This document shows, piece after piece, positions 11,325-23,300 of a stretch of 64,000 nt of DNA; the stretch's first letter is position 1, and every line of letters starts with the position of its first letter. The translations under genes and the position numbers were made by a program. Source of the DNA: Isoetes taiwanensis (Eukaryota; Streptophyta; Lycopodiopsida; Isoetales; Isoetaceae); assembly GCA_021234155.1 (NCBI GenBank), contig JAJEKV010000214.1:742001-806000 (forward strand), in the 5' to 3' direction. The notes below the pieces were generated by a model. That model was given only the letters and a program-made list of their open reading frames with translations. It was not told where the DNA came from and searched no databases.

Positions 11325-12434
11325 ATCAATATGGTTAAATTTTTTCTGATTTTGCCTCTGTCTCAAGATGTTTCAAGATCTTTCCTTTACTTCTACACTG
11401 GCAAGGATTTTTTGTTCTATTTCCTGACGAATTTCTGAGATGTCTTCACTCAATGCTTGAAAAATGGCAGCAATTAAACCCTACCCACATTCTTATAGCT
11501 GCTTCGAGGCGTGGGAATCAGAGCCCTGCTGTGGGGATTAACAAGGCGGCTATTCTGGGGCCTGCAGATCCGGTGCATGGGGCTCAGAAATCGTAGTAGC
11601 CCAGCTTCATCCCTAAGCATCTGGTTTATGCTTGCTATTCTGCCAAAACATGGGATAAGCCAAAAACTATGATAAGGCACAAACAAGTACATAAGTTGAA
11701 TCCCTGCAATTCATAGATAAAAAAATCGGAAGCTTTAAAATGCCGTGCCTACAGCTTCTATTGTTGTGATTGTGAAAGTTAAGATCTGAATCCGTCGCCT
11801 CTGTCAAACAGAGCGATTCGACACCAGATTAATCGACCCCTCTGGGATTATAAGAGCTCAGATTATAAGAGCTCAGATGTTAATTTATCTGACCCAGCCC
11901 AGACCCAGTTCATGGTATTCCATGTTTTTTCACATTTTGATGTCTACGTGATCTTCTGTTTGTGGACTTTGGGATTCCAAATTTTTTCCCTTCCCTTACC
12001 AAACGTTTACCAATTGCCGGGTTTTAAAAGCTACTGGTTACTAGTAAGACTTGAATACTAGTATTATTGTCCTGCCAAAGATCATGCTGTTTAGACAGAG
12101 AAGGAACATAAATATACCTGCTGAAAGGCATACTTTATCGTGCTCCATGGAAACCATTTGCCATTTCTCCAGCACAGAGATAATGTTGTAATAAAAATTA
12201 TATGTATTGATTATGTTATGACCCTAACTCTTGTATATCATCCAGCCATATGCAACTCATGAAACAAATGTCTGTCTTTTCTCAAGACAAAATTGTCTTG
12301 TGATGCTTAGGTAGTTGTCGAGCATTGCTCGGGCATTGCTTTGGCTAAGCTCTTAGAGAAGTGTTATTTTGTCTGGCATTGCTTGAGGCTAAGTTGACTT
12401 CGTCGATCAATCGCTAAATTTGCAGGAATATGCA
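11325..12434. other. No recognisable gene
   Basis: AT-rich. A short direct repeat (ATTATAAGAGCTCAG twice near 11,850) is the only structure noted. Confidence 0.35.
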
Positions 12435-13435
12435 TTAACACTAGAGTTGTCCCTTGATGAACCCAAATGGGTTCATTCGTACACTTTTTTTGAAATTCTA
12501 TTATAGCTCCGAGATAAAGAATTTGTCTACATACTCACAACATGTTGTCTTCCATGTGTGTACATGTAAGGAAAAATTTATGAAAAATATAGAAAGCTAA
12601 CATAATATGGAGCCGAATGCAAAGGGGTCAAGTTTATTCTCAAAGTCTTTAACATTTCTCATATTATTTTTGCAAATATGATTTTTCCTAAAAATTCTAA
12701 TTCTTCCATCTTGTAAATGATGATATGAGAAATCTATCACAAGAAGAATTAGAAAAATCTATGGTAGAATTTTCTAGAAATAATTCCTTAAAGTTTGAAG
12801 TTCAGAAGTTATTAATGGACCCAGTTAGGTTCCCTGAGGGTCAAAATTTTGAAAATTCATAGTACTACTCCATTTTTTGAAAAAATGAAATTCGTTTAGC
12901 AAGACGTGTAGTACTTAGTATCTATTTTCATTGAAAAATAATAGTACCTTCACATTCTTATTCTATTTCAAATATCAAGGATATAAAATGGTTCCTGAAT
13001 GTCTGTTTTTCAGAAATTCCTTAGGGACCTGACTGGGTCTCTCAAGGATTGAAATTATGATTTGCTCATTGATACATCAAATTTTTATGAAATCACATGA
13101 AATTTAAAAAAGGAGTAGCATTTTTAGGCTACTTTTATAGAAAATTAATGTTATCTTGGAATTTGTATTCCATGTTGAGTGTCATGAGATTATATCATAT
13201 CATCGAAACCATTGAATTGAGTGTATTTCAAGGTGCGATTGTGCCAAACTTGTGAAGAATTTTATTTTGCCATTGAATATGGTGGTACAACTTCGAGTTA
13301 ATCTTACAATTCAGGTGTTCATATTTAAAATCTCATAAGTATCATGAAGAACTAGTCCCTAATATGGAGAAGGGATTGAGGGACCCATATGGGTTGATGA
13401 ACCCAAACAGGTCCCTGAGACAACTCTAGTGTTAA
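12435..13435. mobile_element. TTAA-flanked MITE, 993 bp
   Basis: The element spans 12,439-13,431 and begins CACTAGAGTTGTC and ends GACAACTCTAGTG, a perfect 13-bp terminal inverted repeat. TTAA flanks it on both sides (12,435-12,438 and 13,432-13,435). TTAA target duplication is the mark of piggyBac-type and Kolobok-type elements. Just inside each end are palindromic motifs such as GAACCCAAATGGGTTC, and GGACCC/GGGTCC inverted pairs recur inside. No ORF is present, so it is non-autonomous. The terminal CACTA might suggest CACTA elements, but those make 3-bp duplications. Confidence 0.8.
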
Positions 13436-14501
13436 GTGTTGCAAGCTCAATTTTTAGTTTTTGCTCATGCTTGTGTGGATTGCAGGCGTCAAATGGAAGG
13501 AATATTCTATATCGATGTCAAAATTGAAAATAGGGCATTGATAACTTCGAGCTATGAAATATGCAGGTGAAAATGAGATGTATATTAACGGTTGCATTTT
13601 TTTGGTACCTTGTGCTTTGCATAAAATTTTTACTTGGTAGATATTCAATACGTGATGTAGACGAAGAGAGCATGAATGTTCTATACTTCCTGCTTACCCA
13701 TATGCTTTGGATATAAAAAGTAGCATCTTTGCTTGATCAATTTTGGGGCATGATTTTTGCTCCACGATGTTCTAAAGGTTAGACAAATAAACACTTCTCG
13801 TGATTGACACAATAGAAAGAAATACAGAATGATCAAATTCGTTCTGCTACAATAGAGAGAGAATTCAAGGATTAGGTGCTAATACATTGGGAAAATTGCA
13901 GAAGCGAATTCTTGACAAATGAAACTTACACAGAAGAAGATTTGGCAGCTGCTCCATATCCACCACATTTGGAAAATTGCAAAAGCAAGATAGATACTAT
14001 TGCAGACTTGATAATAAAGCAATCAACGGAAAATGACCTATGACAATCCTGAAGCTATCTGTCTCAATGAATGTTCAGATACTTTCTTTGACAGTAAAAA
14101 CACATTTTATGACTTATTTCCTACTTTGTGGAGAATATAGACATGAAAGACCTCAGCAAACTGGTATAACAGTTCATATAGAGCAACAGGGTTAAAGGAA
14201 GAGAGTTGGGGTGCCCTAAGAAAAGCTGGAGATAAAATCACAATGAGTTGACCTCAATCTTAGAATCTTAGAATGTGTCTAGACAAAAAAGCCACAATAT
14301 TAAAATCCAATTAATGAGAAAAAGACACAATGCTAAGACAAACAAAATATCTCTAACCCTTCCAATATAACCTGCAAAATCATAGTTTCGTAGACCAAAT
14401 TATTCAAACTTTTAATGTTACAATCGCATGTCAAAGAATAATGCATACAGTACCTTCCCTCGATTTTTTGCCCACTGCATCAAAGCTTCTCATGTGGAAA
14501 A
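13436..14501. other. No recognisable gene
   Basis: AT-rich sequence. Two GGGAAAATTGCAGAAGC / GGAAAATTGCAAAAGC copies at 13,890 and 13,970 are the only repeat seen. Confidence 0.35.
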
Positions 14502-14659
14502 TCAAGCTCCATAAGCTCTATAGATGCCATTGCTCCAGTCTATGCACCTGCAATGAAGAGAGAATATAAGAAGAGAAAGAAGAGAGGCAGCACGGAAAGG
14601 CAGGGACTTAGATAGATTAGCATTTTGATTGAGAAAGTCATAGATGGTACTAACCTTGT

Positions 14660-14820
14660 AACAATGCTTATCATTCAGCAACCAGTCAAATTTAGAATTC
14701 GGAGTAGAAGAAGGCACAATATTCCCAACAATCTTTTTAATATGATCAAAGATCTTTCTATCTGAAATAGTGCCCTTGATTCTCATCTTTAGATTGTGCA
14801 AGAACCTTCAGAGTATGTTT
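14660..14820 (-). pseudogene. Exon-like fragment of an unrecognised gene
   Basis: The minus-strand text HNLKMRIKGTISDRKIFDHI, then KKIVGNIVPSSTPNSKFDWL and LNDKHCYK, ends at a good donor (AAG|GTTAGT) near 14,658. It looks like one conserved exon with a retained splice site; nothing similar follows downstream. I do not recognise the family. It may be a duplicated or transposon-carried piece of a host gene. Confidence 0.35.
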
Positions 14821-15296
14821 GTTTTTTTCTACTATAATTTTTTAGCATTTATGTCAATGCTACTTAACTTTTTTTACGTATTAGCATTCTTCTTGTGTAT
14901 GCAGAATCAGTAGCATCACTATTGTCAACAAGGGAATCCCCAATTCAAGTGGAAAGGAAACGTTGACGTTGTCTGCTTGTAGATGATGAGTGTGAAGAAG
15001 GATGACGACTTCTTGTGGCTGTATTTTCATAACATTATTGTTTCTCATAGTGTTTTGGCTTCCGTTGTTTACTTCAAACAATTTGCTCTACAATGCTCTC
15101 TTTTTCTATGCCTATACTGTGGATATGATAATAACAGTATGAACACTAAGGCAATTATATTTATTATAACAGTATGGGCAGTATGATGTATGGACATAAT
15201 AGTAAGGAGTATGGTGTATTTAGTATAATGGTATGGACAATATACTACTTTGGTGTAGTTATATTTATTATAATATATAGTCTAGAAGTGCATCTT
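14821..15296. other. No recognisable gene
   Basis: AT-rich, with TATTTATTATAACAGTATGG-like short repeats between 15,150 and 15,270. Confidence 0.35.
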
Positions 15297-16435
15297 TTAT
15301 ACCTCAGAACCATTGACAAAATAAAAAAAAAAGAAGACACAATCTAATAAACCCTCTAAACCCTTCCCAGAAAAACCCTCCAAAAATTCGCACTCTGGAT
15401 CATGCACCGTGGCCAGTTGAAAACAGAGAGATGGAAGGATATACTCAAAAGGCATGAGAGCCTCCTGGCCATAAACCAATTTGAATGGTGTGTGCCCGGT
15501 AGCGATTTTAAAACTGGTATTATAAGCCCATAGAACAGTAGAGAGTTTTTCCTGCCGGTTAGTGCGAGAAGCATCACAAATTTTTTTCAAGATTGTGATG
15601 AGAGTCTTATTTGTACTTTTGGCCAGGCCATTCCCTTGGGCATAATAGGGAGTGCTCTTTCTGTGATAAATGTGTAAATAATCTGTCAATTCCTTGATGG
15701 TCTGATTGACAAAATGAACACCACGATCACTAACAAGTTCCATGGGACAGCCAAAATGCGTGGTGACATGCGTATAGAGAACCTTAGCCATACTGCCAGC
15801 AGTATTGTCAGGCAATGCACAAGCCTCTGCCCATTTGGTGGCATAATCCGTGAGAACCAGTATGTAGCGGGCAGGGGTATGCCGCGTGAGTGGATCCATT
15901 GGCCCAACAAAGTCCATTCCCCGCTTGCTAAAGGATAATGGGTAGCAACTGGAGTTAAAGGAAGGGCGTTACGGGCCGTGGGCCGACGCACACGCTGACA
16001 GACATCACAGTTGCATGCTTGAGTGTGGGCATCCTTGAAGAGCGTGGGCTAAAAATAGCCTGCGAGAAGAATCTTGCGGGCCGTGGTATCACCATTGAAA
16101 TGTCCTCCACCAAGGCCTTCATGAGCTTGACGAACTATCTCTACTACTTGATGAGGAAGAACACACCGACGCAACACCATATCCTTGCCACGTTTATAGA
16201 GACAGCCCGCAACCATGGTATAGTCACGGACCTCACAGAGGAACTGTTGACGGCGTGACCGGAGCTTTTCAGGAGAAAGCATGGGGTCCTCAGACGGAAA
16301 TGCACCAGAGAGTAGGTACTGCTGATAGTCATGAAACCGCATGGCCGTGACCAAGAATAGTTGTGCATCTGGAAAGACATCAGAAACTCCAGTGGACAGA
16401 TCATCCGTGTGGATGCATGAGAGATAGTCGGGCAC
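15297..16435 (-). pseudogene. Gypsy integrase, catalytic Glu replaced
   Basis: The zinc-binding HHCC region is readable: AHEGLGGGHF then CNCDVC at about 16,130-16,010. After a frame change near 16,000 the core follows: MDFVGPMDPL with the first Asp, and LVSDRGVHFVNQ with the second. The third position normally lies in a QGNGLAExxNK context, but here the text is QGNGLAKSTNKTL: codon AAA where GAA is expected, about 15,620. So even with the frame repaired the DDE triad is incomplete. The sequence ends with an unrelated tail where the copy is truncated. Confidence 0.8.
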
Positions 16436-16436
16436 A

Positions 16437-16826
16437 ACGTGAGACTTACCAGCCTTGTGAATGATCTTAAAGGGAGCAAATTCTTATAGGAGCAGGACCC
16501 AACGGGCAATACGACCCATGGGCGTGGTTTTGTTGATCAGATAAAGGAGAGCTTGATGATCAGCAAAAAAATTTGATTTTGCTATCCAACAAGTAATGAT
16601 GGAAGCGTTGGACACAGAAGACTAGGCCCAGAGCTTCCCGTTCCATGGCTGAATAATTCCGCTCAACGGGATTGAGTTTCCTGCTAGCATAGCGAATGGG
16701 TTTATCTGTGTGCGCATCATATGCTTGAGAAAGAACAATACCAATAGCAAGAGCCGAGACATCTACATGGACATGAAAGGGCTTGTCCCACTGAGGGAGA
16801 ACAAGAACCGGTGCTTGAGTGAGCAA
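16437..16826 (-). pseudogene. Gypsy RNase H domain, broken
   Basis: The text FHVHVDVSALAIGIVLSQ supplies the first Asp and YSAMEREALGLVFCVQRF the Glu of the RNase H site. A frame break follows at an A-rich run near 16,562. DHQALLYLINKTTPMGR then resumes with the next Asp, and a TAA interrupts before EFAPFKIIHKAG. It is continuous with the RT upstream and the integrase downstream. Confidence 0.75.
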
Positions 16827-16831
16827 GATCT

Positions 16832-17690
16832 TCAGCTTCTAAAATACTGCATCCGCCTGGGGATTCCAAGCCCAAGACGATTCATCACCCGTAAGTTTAT
16901 GAATGGGATCAGCAATGGCAGCAAGTCCAGGAATGAAGGTTGCATAGTAATTGACTTTCCCAAGAAGGAGCGTGTCTCCTTAATGTTCGAAGGTGCATGC
17001 GCCTTCAGCACACAACTGATTTTGGCAGGATCTATGGTGATGCCTTCTTTACTGACAACATGACCAAGAAGGACACTAGAGGTGACACAGAAAGTGCACT
17101 TTTCTGGATTGAGACTGATACCAAACTCATCACATCTTTGAAAAACAAGCTCTAATTTGTCAAGATGTTCTTCCATGGAGCTATATGCCGAGAAATCATC
17201 CTGAAAGATTTGCAGAAAGGGATTGTCTTTCATACAATCTTGAAATACAGATAGCATGATACGTTGAAAAGTTGATGGAGAATTGGATAATCCGAAAGGG
17301 ACCACTTTGTAAGCAAAAATGTCCCAAGGCATGGTGAAAGTGGTTTTCAATTGATCCTCAGCTCTGATAGAGATTTGATTGTACCCCGAAAAACCATCCA
17401 TGAAGGAGTACATTTCATGGCCGGCTACCTCTTCCAGAACTTGGTCTGTGAAGGGCAGTGGGAAATGATCCCGTTTCATGGCCAAATTTAATTTTCTGTA
17501 GTCCACGCAAACTCGTATTTTGTCGTTGTGCTTGAGAGCAATGACAATTGGGCTCACCCACTCTGAGTGTTTGACCTCATAAATCAAGCCAGCTACAAGA
17601 AATTTATCTATTTCGGCTTTGACACGGTCACGGTAGTTGGGGTTGAGCCTGTACTGTCGTTGTTAGATTGGACGTGCATCAGGTTTAGTG
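16832..17690 (-). pseudogene. Gypsy reverse transcriptase
   Basis: About 270 residues follow the usual RT order: RLNPNYRDRVKAEIDKFLVA (start of fingers), EWVSPIVIALKHNDKIRVCV, DYRKLN, then DGFSGYNQI. Next come MPWDIFAYKVVPFGL with SNSPSTFQRIM, and the catalytic box FLQIFQDDFSAYS. FQDD replaces the more usual YxDD/FMDD. LLGHVVSKEGITIDPAKI closes the thumb. The frame is open for 251 codons, the longest intact part of the element. RT copies the element RNA in virus-like particles. Confidence 0.88.
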
Positions 17691-18499
17691 GAAATGGGTG
17701 AGTTCCCCCAATTCTTTCTTGATACCCCTTAAGTCTTTGTAGCTCCAAGCAAAGATATGCTTGAACTTCTTAAAGAGGGAGATAGCACAAGCTTTGTAGT
17801 TTGATGGAAGATTCGCAGCCAACCTGACAGGTTGATTTTCGCCAAGATCCACGACTTCCACTTCTGGAGTTTGAATGTGCGGGACTACTTCAGTGTCATT
17901 GAAAACATGTGCAGGAGGTTGAAGCATCACAGGTGGTGCAAGACTCTATGTCGTGGAAAAGAGAGGTTGTTGAGTGTCATCCAGTGATGGTTGCTTCATG
18001 ACAGCAGCTGCATCCACAACTTTAGGAGGAGCGTCCTCATTTGAGAAAAGATCAACTCTCTGGATCCGATTGCAAGGGGCCAGATATAGATCTAGTAAAG
18101 TAGCCACAGCATGGTCCTGATCAAAGGTCATCTCACCCCAAGGATCTGCATACTCAGGGTAAGAGGACAGAGGAAGATCTGCTGGAGGAGCCTAAACATG
18201 ATAAATATTTTGAGCGTCCTCTGAGTCACTGTCCGAAAGAGAGGGCTCAGCATTCTCAACAGAAATGAGTTGGCACGTTTCCAGATCCATGGTTGCATTC
18301 AATGTGCCATCAGTGATGACAAGTTGATCAGTTGCCCAATAATATATGCTCTTAGCTGGGCGGAGGAAAGGTTGTCCTACCGGCATTTCATGGTCACCGG
18401 GATCTTCACAGCTTTCCAAACACCAAATTCCAAGGTAAACTTGAGATCCCCAATACTGATGTGGAGAAGAGGGATGACGCCTTGAGGATGCGTGATGTG

Positions 18500-18700
18500 G
18501 CCATTAGCAAGCTTGATGTCATAGGGGGCACGATATAGTTGCTTTATGCCCAACTATTTCCGACGTTTGTCCGTGATGAGGTTGACAGCACTACCTTCAT
18601 CAATGTGCACATGATTGATCTGCTGATTACCCACCATGGTGTGCACCGTGGGGGTTGAAGTGGCAACAGCACCGACCAAGTTGAGATCTATCTCTACTCA
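18500..18700 (-). pseudogene. Gypsy aspartic protease core
   Basis: The minus-strand text NHVHIDEGSAVNLITDKRR has the retropepsin Asp followed by E-G-S. Plant gypsy proteases more often show D-x-G-S/A-S-V-N-L-I, so the core is recognisable. The domain follows a VATSTPTVHTMVGNQQI segment and precedes LGIKQLYRAPYDIK. Stops interrupt between it and the RT. Confidence 0.6.
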
Positions 18701-18991
18701 TATATATAGTACAACGGCCTTGGACCCAAAATAGATATGTGGCAGGTCTCAGTTACCAACTCCCTGATCAGAGCCTGCTTTTCGGAGAATCTGGCAGCGC
18801 CATCTTTATGTGCCTGGGATCTCGCCGACGTTGGACTACACTCTACGGAGGCCGTCATTTGTCCGTTCTGGGTCTCTTCTTTGACTGGGGCGTGGTCTTT
18901 TGCGTGGGTTTCGGCAGGGGCGTGGGTCTACTACCCGATGCTTGACCAGCTTCCTTATTCCTGCCCTGCTCCATGGTCTTCAGGAATAGTC
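18701..18991 (-). pseudogene. Gypsy gag C-terminal/linker region
   Basis: FLKTMEQGRNKEAGQASG leads into a Pro/Lys/Arg-rich stretch (PKPTQKTTPQSKKRPRTD) that could be a nuclear signal, then RFSEKQALIRELVTETCH. The start is shared with the gag-like ORF at 6.0-7.5 kb. Confidence 0.5.
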
Positions 18992-18999
18992 CTCTACTT

Positions 19000-20093
19000 G
19001 GACGTACAGGACTAACAAAACAAGGTTGTTCGCATGCCAGACTATATGACTATGTCAGTAAACATGAAAAGATACTTTTCCTACACTGCCGTTTTAGCCG
19101 TATTTTTGTTTCACCAAGCCCAAACCCAAATAGGGGAACCCTCTATTCAGCCAATGAACATAGAGCACCCCGTCTCCTCAGTAGAAGATCAGTTACTCCG
19201 AGAGTATGAAGGCTCAGAACTGGAGGAAGAAGAACGAGGGCATGGTTATGACGTCTAAGACCTCATCAATATCGACCCCATCCAAGAGCAGCAACAAGCT
19301 GAGCAAGAACTTCAAAGCGTCGATGAAGACCTGAGGATGACAAGAATAGATCCCCCACTCAGGTTAGACATCATAAGCTTAACCCCGATCATGATCGAAG
19401 GCCAAGAGTACCTCCTACTGCACGATATCAAGAACCTTTCGGAGTGCATAGAACGAGGATAAATAGTAGGTGAGCTATTGCATCTTCTTATGCCAACAAC
19501 CTGACCTCGATGGCTTCATCGACCAGGAGACTCAAGATTCCCCCGTCAGCATACGGAAAGCCAACACCTACACGGGGCAATCAACATCTGACATGGAAGC
19601 TACAGCAACATCCTTCAAATGATGATCCAACAGGAGCTTCCTTCGGAAGAGGAGTTCATTGCCATTCAAGAACGGGCGGCCATTCGGGGCAAAACAACGA
19701 GTGCGCTCTTGTCTAGTTCCTCATCAACGACTTCAACCGGCGTCTACAGGAGTGAGATCAACCTGTCCTCCGCCAAGTCCATGCTTGCAGATTATAAGGA
19801 TCTGACGACAGTTCCAGTAGATAATTACTCGGAGAGACATAGGTCCAGCATCAGGACCGGAGATGAGGCAAGAGAAGCAAGACATGACAAGGCCTTGAGA
19901 TACTGCCTCCACTCCTCATCGACGGAAGGATAGCAGTGATCCACCGCCAATTCAGCCCACGGGGAGAAGAAGAGGTGTTCATGCTGATTGCTCTCTCAGG
20001 ATTTGGTAGACATGCTCGATTGCCTCAAAATTCGACCATGTCATATTAGTGAAGAGAATAATAGCCTTGAGCATCTACGACTTCGCGATTCCT
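19000..20093 (+). pseudogene. Unrecognised retroelement-like coding relic
   Basis: Plus-strand pieces read like acidic, Gln/Glu-rich protein: PVSSVEDQLLREYEGSELEE at 19,160, EQQQAEQELQSVDEDLRM at 19,290, QELPSEEEFIAIQERAAIRG at 19,630. They then pass to a compact text near 19,930 (FSPRGEEEVFMLIALSGFG). Breaks separate them. This may be the left half of the plus-strand gypsy copy whose integrase resumes at 27.4 kb, the 7.3-kb transposon having landed between them. I cannot name a domain. Confidence 0.3.
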
Positions 20094-20122
20094 TATAGGG
20101 TCGAGCACAATATTGGGGGCAA
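20094..20122 (+). repeat. Left terminal inverted repeat
   Basis: TATAGGGTCGAG followed by CACAATATTGGGGGCAA. Its inverted partner is at 27,349-27,378. Further in, GTGCCCGACATAGGGTC repeats the GGGTC motif. Confidence 0.85.
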
Positions 20123-20339
20123 TTTTTTTGTGCCCGACATAGGGTCTTGGGGGGTGCTTTATGCCTTTTTTCCTAATTTTAGGGTCCATTAACGAAGAAC
20201 AGCATCGAGCGCGAAAAAACTCGAGCAAATTAAGGAGAGATCGGTAGCCCGCCAAGAATCTCTTCCCAAAATGTGGCTATCCCTCCAAATTCCGGTTTGC
20301 ATTTCTTTGTATTATCTTTCCTTCTTTTTTTCAAAACGG

Positions 20340-23300
20340 ATGGATTTGGTTGAAGCGGTATCTTTGCCGAATTTCAAGCAAAAAGTTTGGGGATTCGATC
20401 CGGAACTTATAGCAAAAGAGTTGGGATTCGATCTTGAAGGCGATGTACCGAAATCTTGTTACAAGAATTTGGGGCATCGAGTGTTGTGGTTGGAAAAAGA
20501 ATTTTCAATTTTAGGAGAGCAGCCCAGTTCTTCCTTGTGATCATGTAGTTTCCCCTGTAATTGCAAAAGAAAGTCCTGCTGGCCATGCAAAAGAAAGTCC
20601 TGCTGGCCATAACTGTTGTCCATGTATTCAAGTGAAATGCAAATGTATCTCACCAAATACAGCTTGCAGGAAAATAATGTCTGCCAAAAGAAGGATGCAG
20701 AGGAGAAGAGCAGAAAGATTAGCACTTGAATCTGCATCCAGTCCTCACAGATTGGCCACTCGAACCAAACAAAAGTTGGCAAAAGGTATTCTGGATAATA
20801 TTCATAGTGTATGCAAGAATTTATTTCAAGATGATAGGGATGAAATATTGGCAAGAACAGGTCAGGGATTGCCTGAAATTGGCATAATGGGACACAAGGA
20901 ATTGTTTGCAGTTAGGCAAGTTGTTGATAATGTGAAGAGCAGTCTTCAAACTAACAAGCTAAGAAGGAACCAGGATATGACACAAGCGAGGTCATCTACT
21001 CTTGTAATGGCTGTTAATAATGCTAGCAATAAGTCGGAGTTGCAAAGACTTTAAACATAAAGAGAAGGGATTTGTGTATCTTTGCTTTGGACAAGAGGAA
21101 AGCAGTACCGCGAATTGGTGGGCCACGGGTCCATGTTTAAGAGAAAGGATAGAAGTGACAAGCTCTCTTTTAAAGATCGAGAGAAAATATATAGTTACTG
21201 GGTTTGTAACACAAGAGTATCTCCCAACAAGAAACAAGTTGTGAAGCTTAGGAGAACCTCTGAAGGAGTCAAGAATTTCAAGCCATATAGGTTGCATCCC
21301 ATCCACTTTTTGGAAGAATCTCAGGTTAGTGAACTTTGATATTAGTTTAGAAGTTCCTAGAATTGTCAATTTACTGCCACATTTGAAGATCAGACATATT
21401 TGTTGAAGTGTAAATGTTATAAAAGTTTTTTTGTGTTGGCTTGACGTGCAGGTTGTCTTCTACAAAAAGTTTCAGAAACAGAATCCTGACATCAAAGTAG
21501 GTTTGAGAAGGTTTGAGTGCTTGAAACCTTTGTTTGTTAGGAGACTAAAAAAGATAAAGAAACATGCATGTGCATTTATCACATGAAGATGGAATTTGTG
21601 AGACAGGCATTGAATAGAATTAGAAGAGACATGAACACACATGGAACAAATTGTAAGTGCAAGTGTTCAATTTGTGGTGCTGGAGATCTTTGTGAAGCAA
21701 AGGAGAAGACTTTCAATAGTGTTAGTGAATTATGGAGGTCAACGGTATGTTCTAAGGCAGATGAGGATCTTTGGCACAAAGCAAATTGTCTACAACTTGA
21801 TTGCAGCTCATGTGGAATAAGAAAATTCAAAAGATGTCCAAGGGAGAAGAGCGCTATTCGGACAATCGATTGGAAGAACTTTGAGAAGGTATGTACATTG
21901 TTTTTGCACTTGTATTCAATATTTGTAATGACATGTAACTTATTTAAACTAAATCTGAAACTATGAATCTGAGACTGCTGCAGGTTAAAGAGACAATAAA
22001 AAGGAATGTGGGAAAGGATGGCTCCATCAAAGAGAAGACCAAGGATATCATGAGGCTAGTCTACAAAACAACAACATTGAAAGAATTCATGTCTCATGCT
22101 GAATCTGTCATGAAGCAGTTCATTCCACATAATTACACAGCTAGGTGGCAAGCAGAACAATTTAAAAATTGTCTTCAAACATTTCCAAAAGGTACTGTGG
22201 TTTCTGTTATAGATTTTGCCGAGAATTTCTCCTTCAAAGTTCAACAGGAAATCCAAAGTATGCATTGGCATAATGACCAATGTTCCATCCTAGTTCATAT
22301 CACTTACAGACATGCCCAAGAATCTGAAATCCCACACATCAAGATTGGTGACAGAAAAATAGTGAAAGAGACACATTTCTATATATCGGACGATAAGAAA
22401 CATGACAGTTTATTTGTCCAGCATTGTTTGCAAAACCATCACGAGTTTTTGTTGGCGAGGGGGAGTTAATTTGGCAAAACATGTGTTAAAGTCGGCCGGA
22501 TGTGCATACGAGTTCAAATCTTCTAGAGCTTTCTACTTCTTGGGAAGATTCTACAAGCTCAAGGGGATTAAGTTGCGGTGGAACTTCTTTGCCACATCAC
22601 ATGGTAAAGGGGAGCATGACGGGCTGGAGCTGTCATCAAAAAGAATATTGACGAAAGTGAAATGCTTAAAAGGGACAAAGACACCCTTAAGGAATTCTGA
22701 AGATGTTGTCAACTTTCTCAATTCCTATTTCAGCTGCAAACAAACTTCAAAGGACTGCAAACAAACTTCAAAGGACTGCAACATACAAAGGTATTAGTTT
22801 TATTCCATAGTGTTGAGTCATTTAATATTGAAATTATTTCTTACACCCACAACCGTTTATTTTAGGTTCTTCTGGCTTGTTAAGTTGGGTGATGTGAACA
22901 GAGATTTGCCATATGAATGTGATACTTTAGCAGGTACAAAAAAGATTCACACAATTAGGCCTTACTGCCAAGACAGGCCAACTGAAATGGCACATAGGCA
23001 TCTATCATGCTTTTGCAGATTTTGTTGGAGAGAATTATGGTCTAAATGTAGACATGCATCTCGGCTTGGAGATTATTCATTGTCAACCCTGATTCCTATG
23101 GTTTTTGAGCAGGAATCACCCGTCCACCATGTACAGTATGAGGGGGACAATCAATGGAAAGCAGAAATGGTTGAAGTAGGTGATAACTTTGTTGTGAATG
23201 CAGAGGAAGGAAATGATGAGAATGTGGATTTCTGGATAATCAAGTGTAATCGAACCTAAACACATTGTCCAAAGATGCATTTAAGGACTATTGGGGCTCT

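Larger units (their letters stand above)
15297..18991 (-). mobile_element. Degenerate Ty3/gypsy internal region
   Basis: Minus-strand order is gag end, protease, reverse transcriptase, RNase H, integrase. This is the Ty3/gypsy order (integrase last), with an RT active site of the FxDDF type seen in Tat/Athila-like plant elements. The copy is broken by stops and frame changes and ends inside the integrase at 15,297, without a GPY/F tail or LTR. Its gag-end segment (18,991-18,953) matches 6,048-6,010. Confidence 0.85.

Noticed and set aside
12435-13435. CACTA (EnSpm) element
   Set aside because: Ends read CACTA, but the flanks are TTAA rather than a 3-bp duplication, and TTAA on both sides is hard to explain otherwise.
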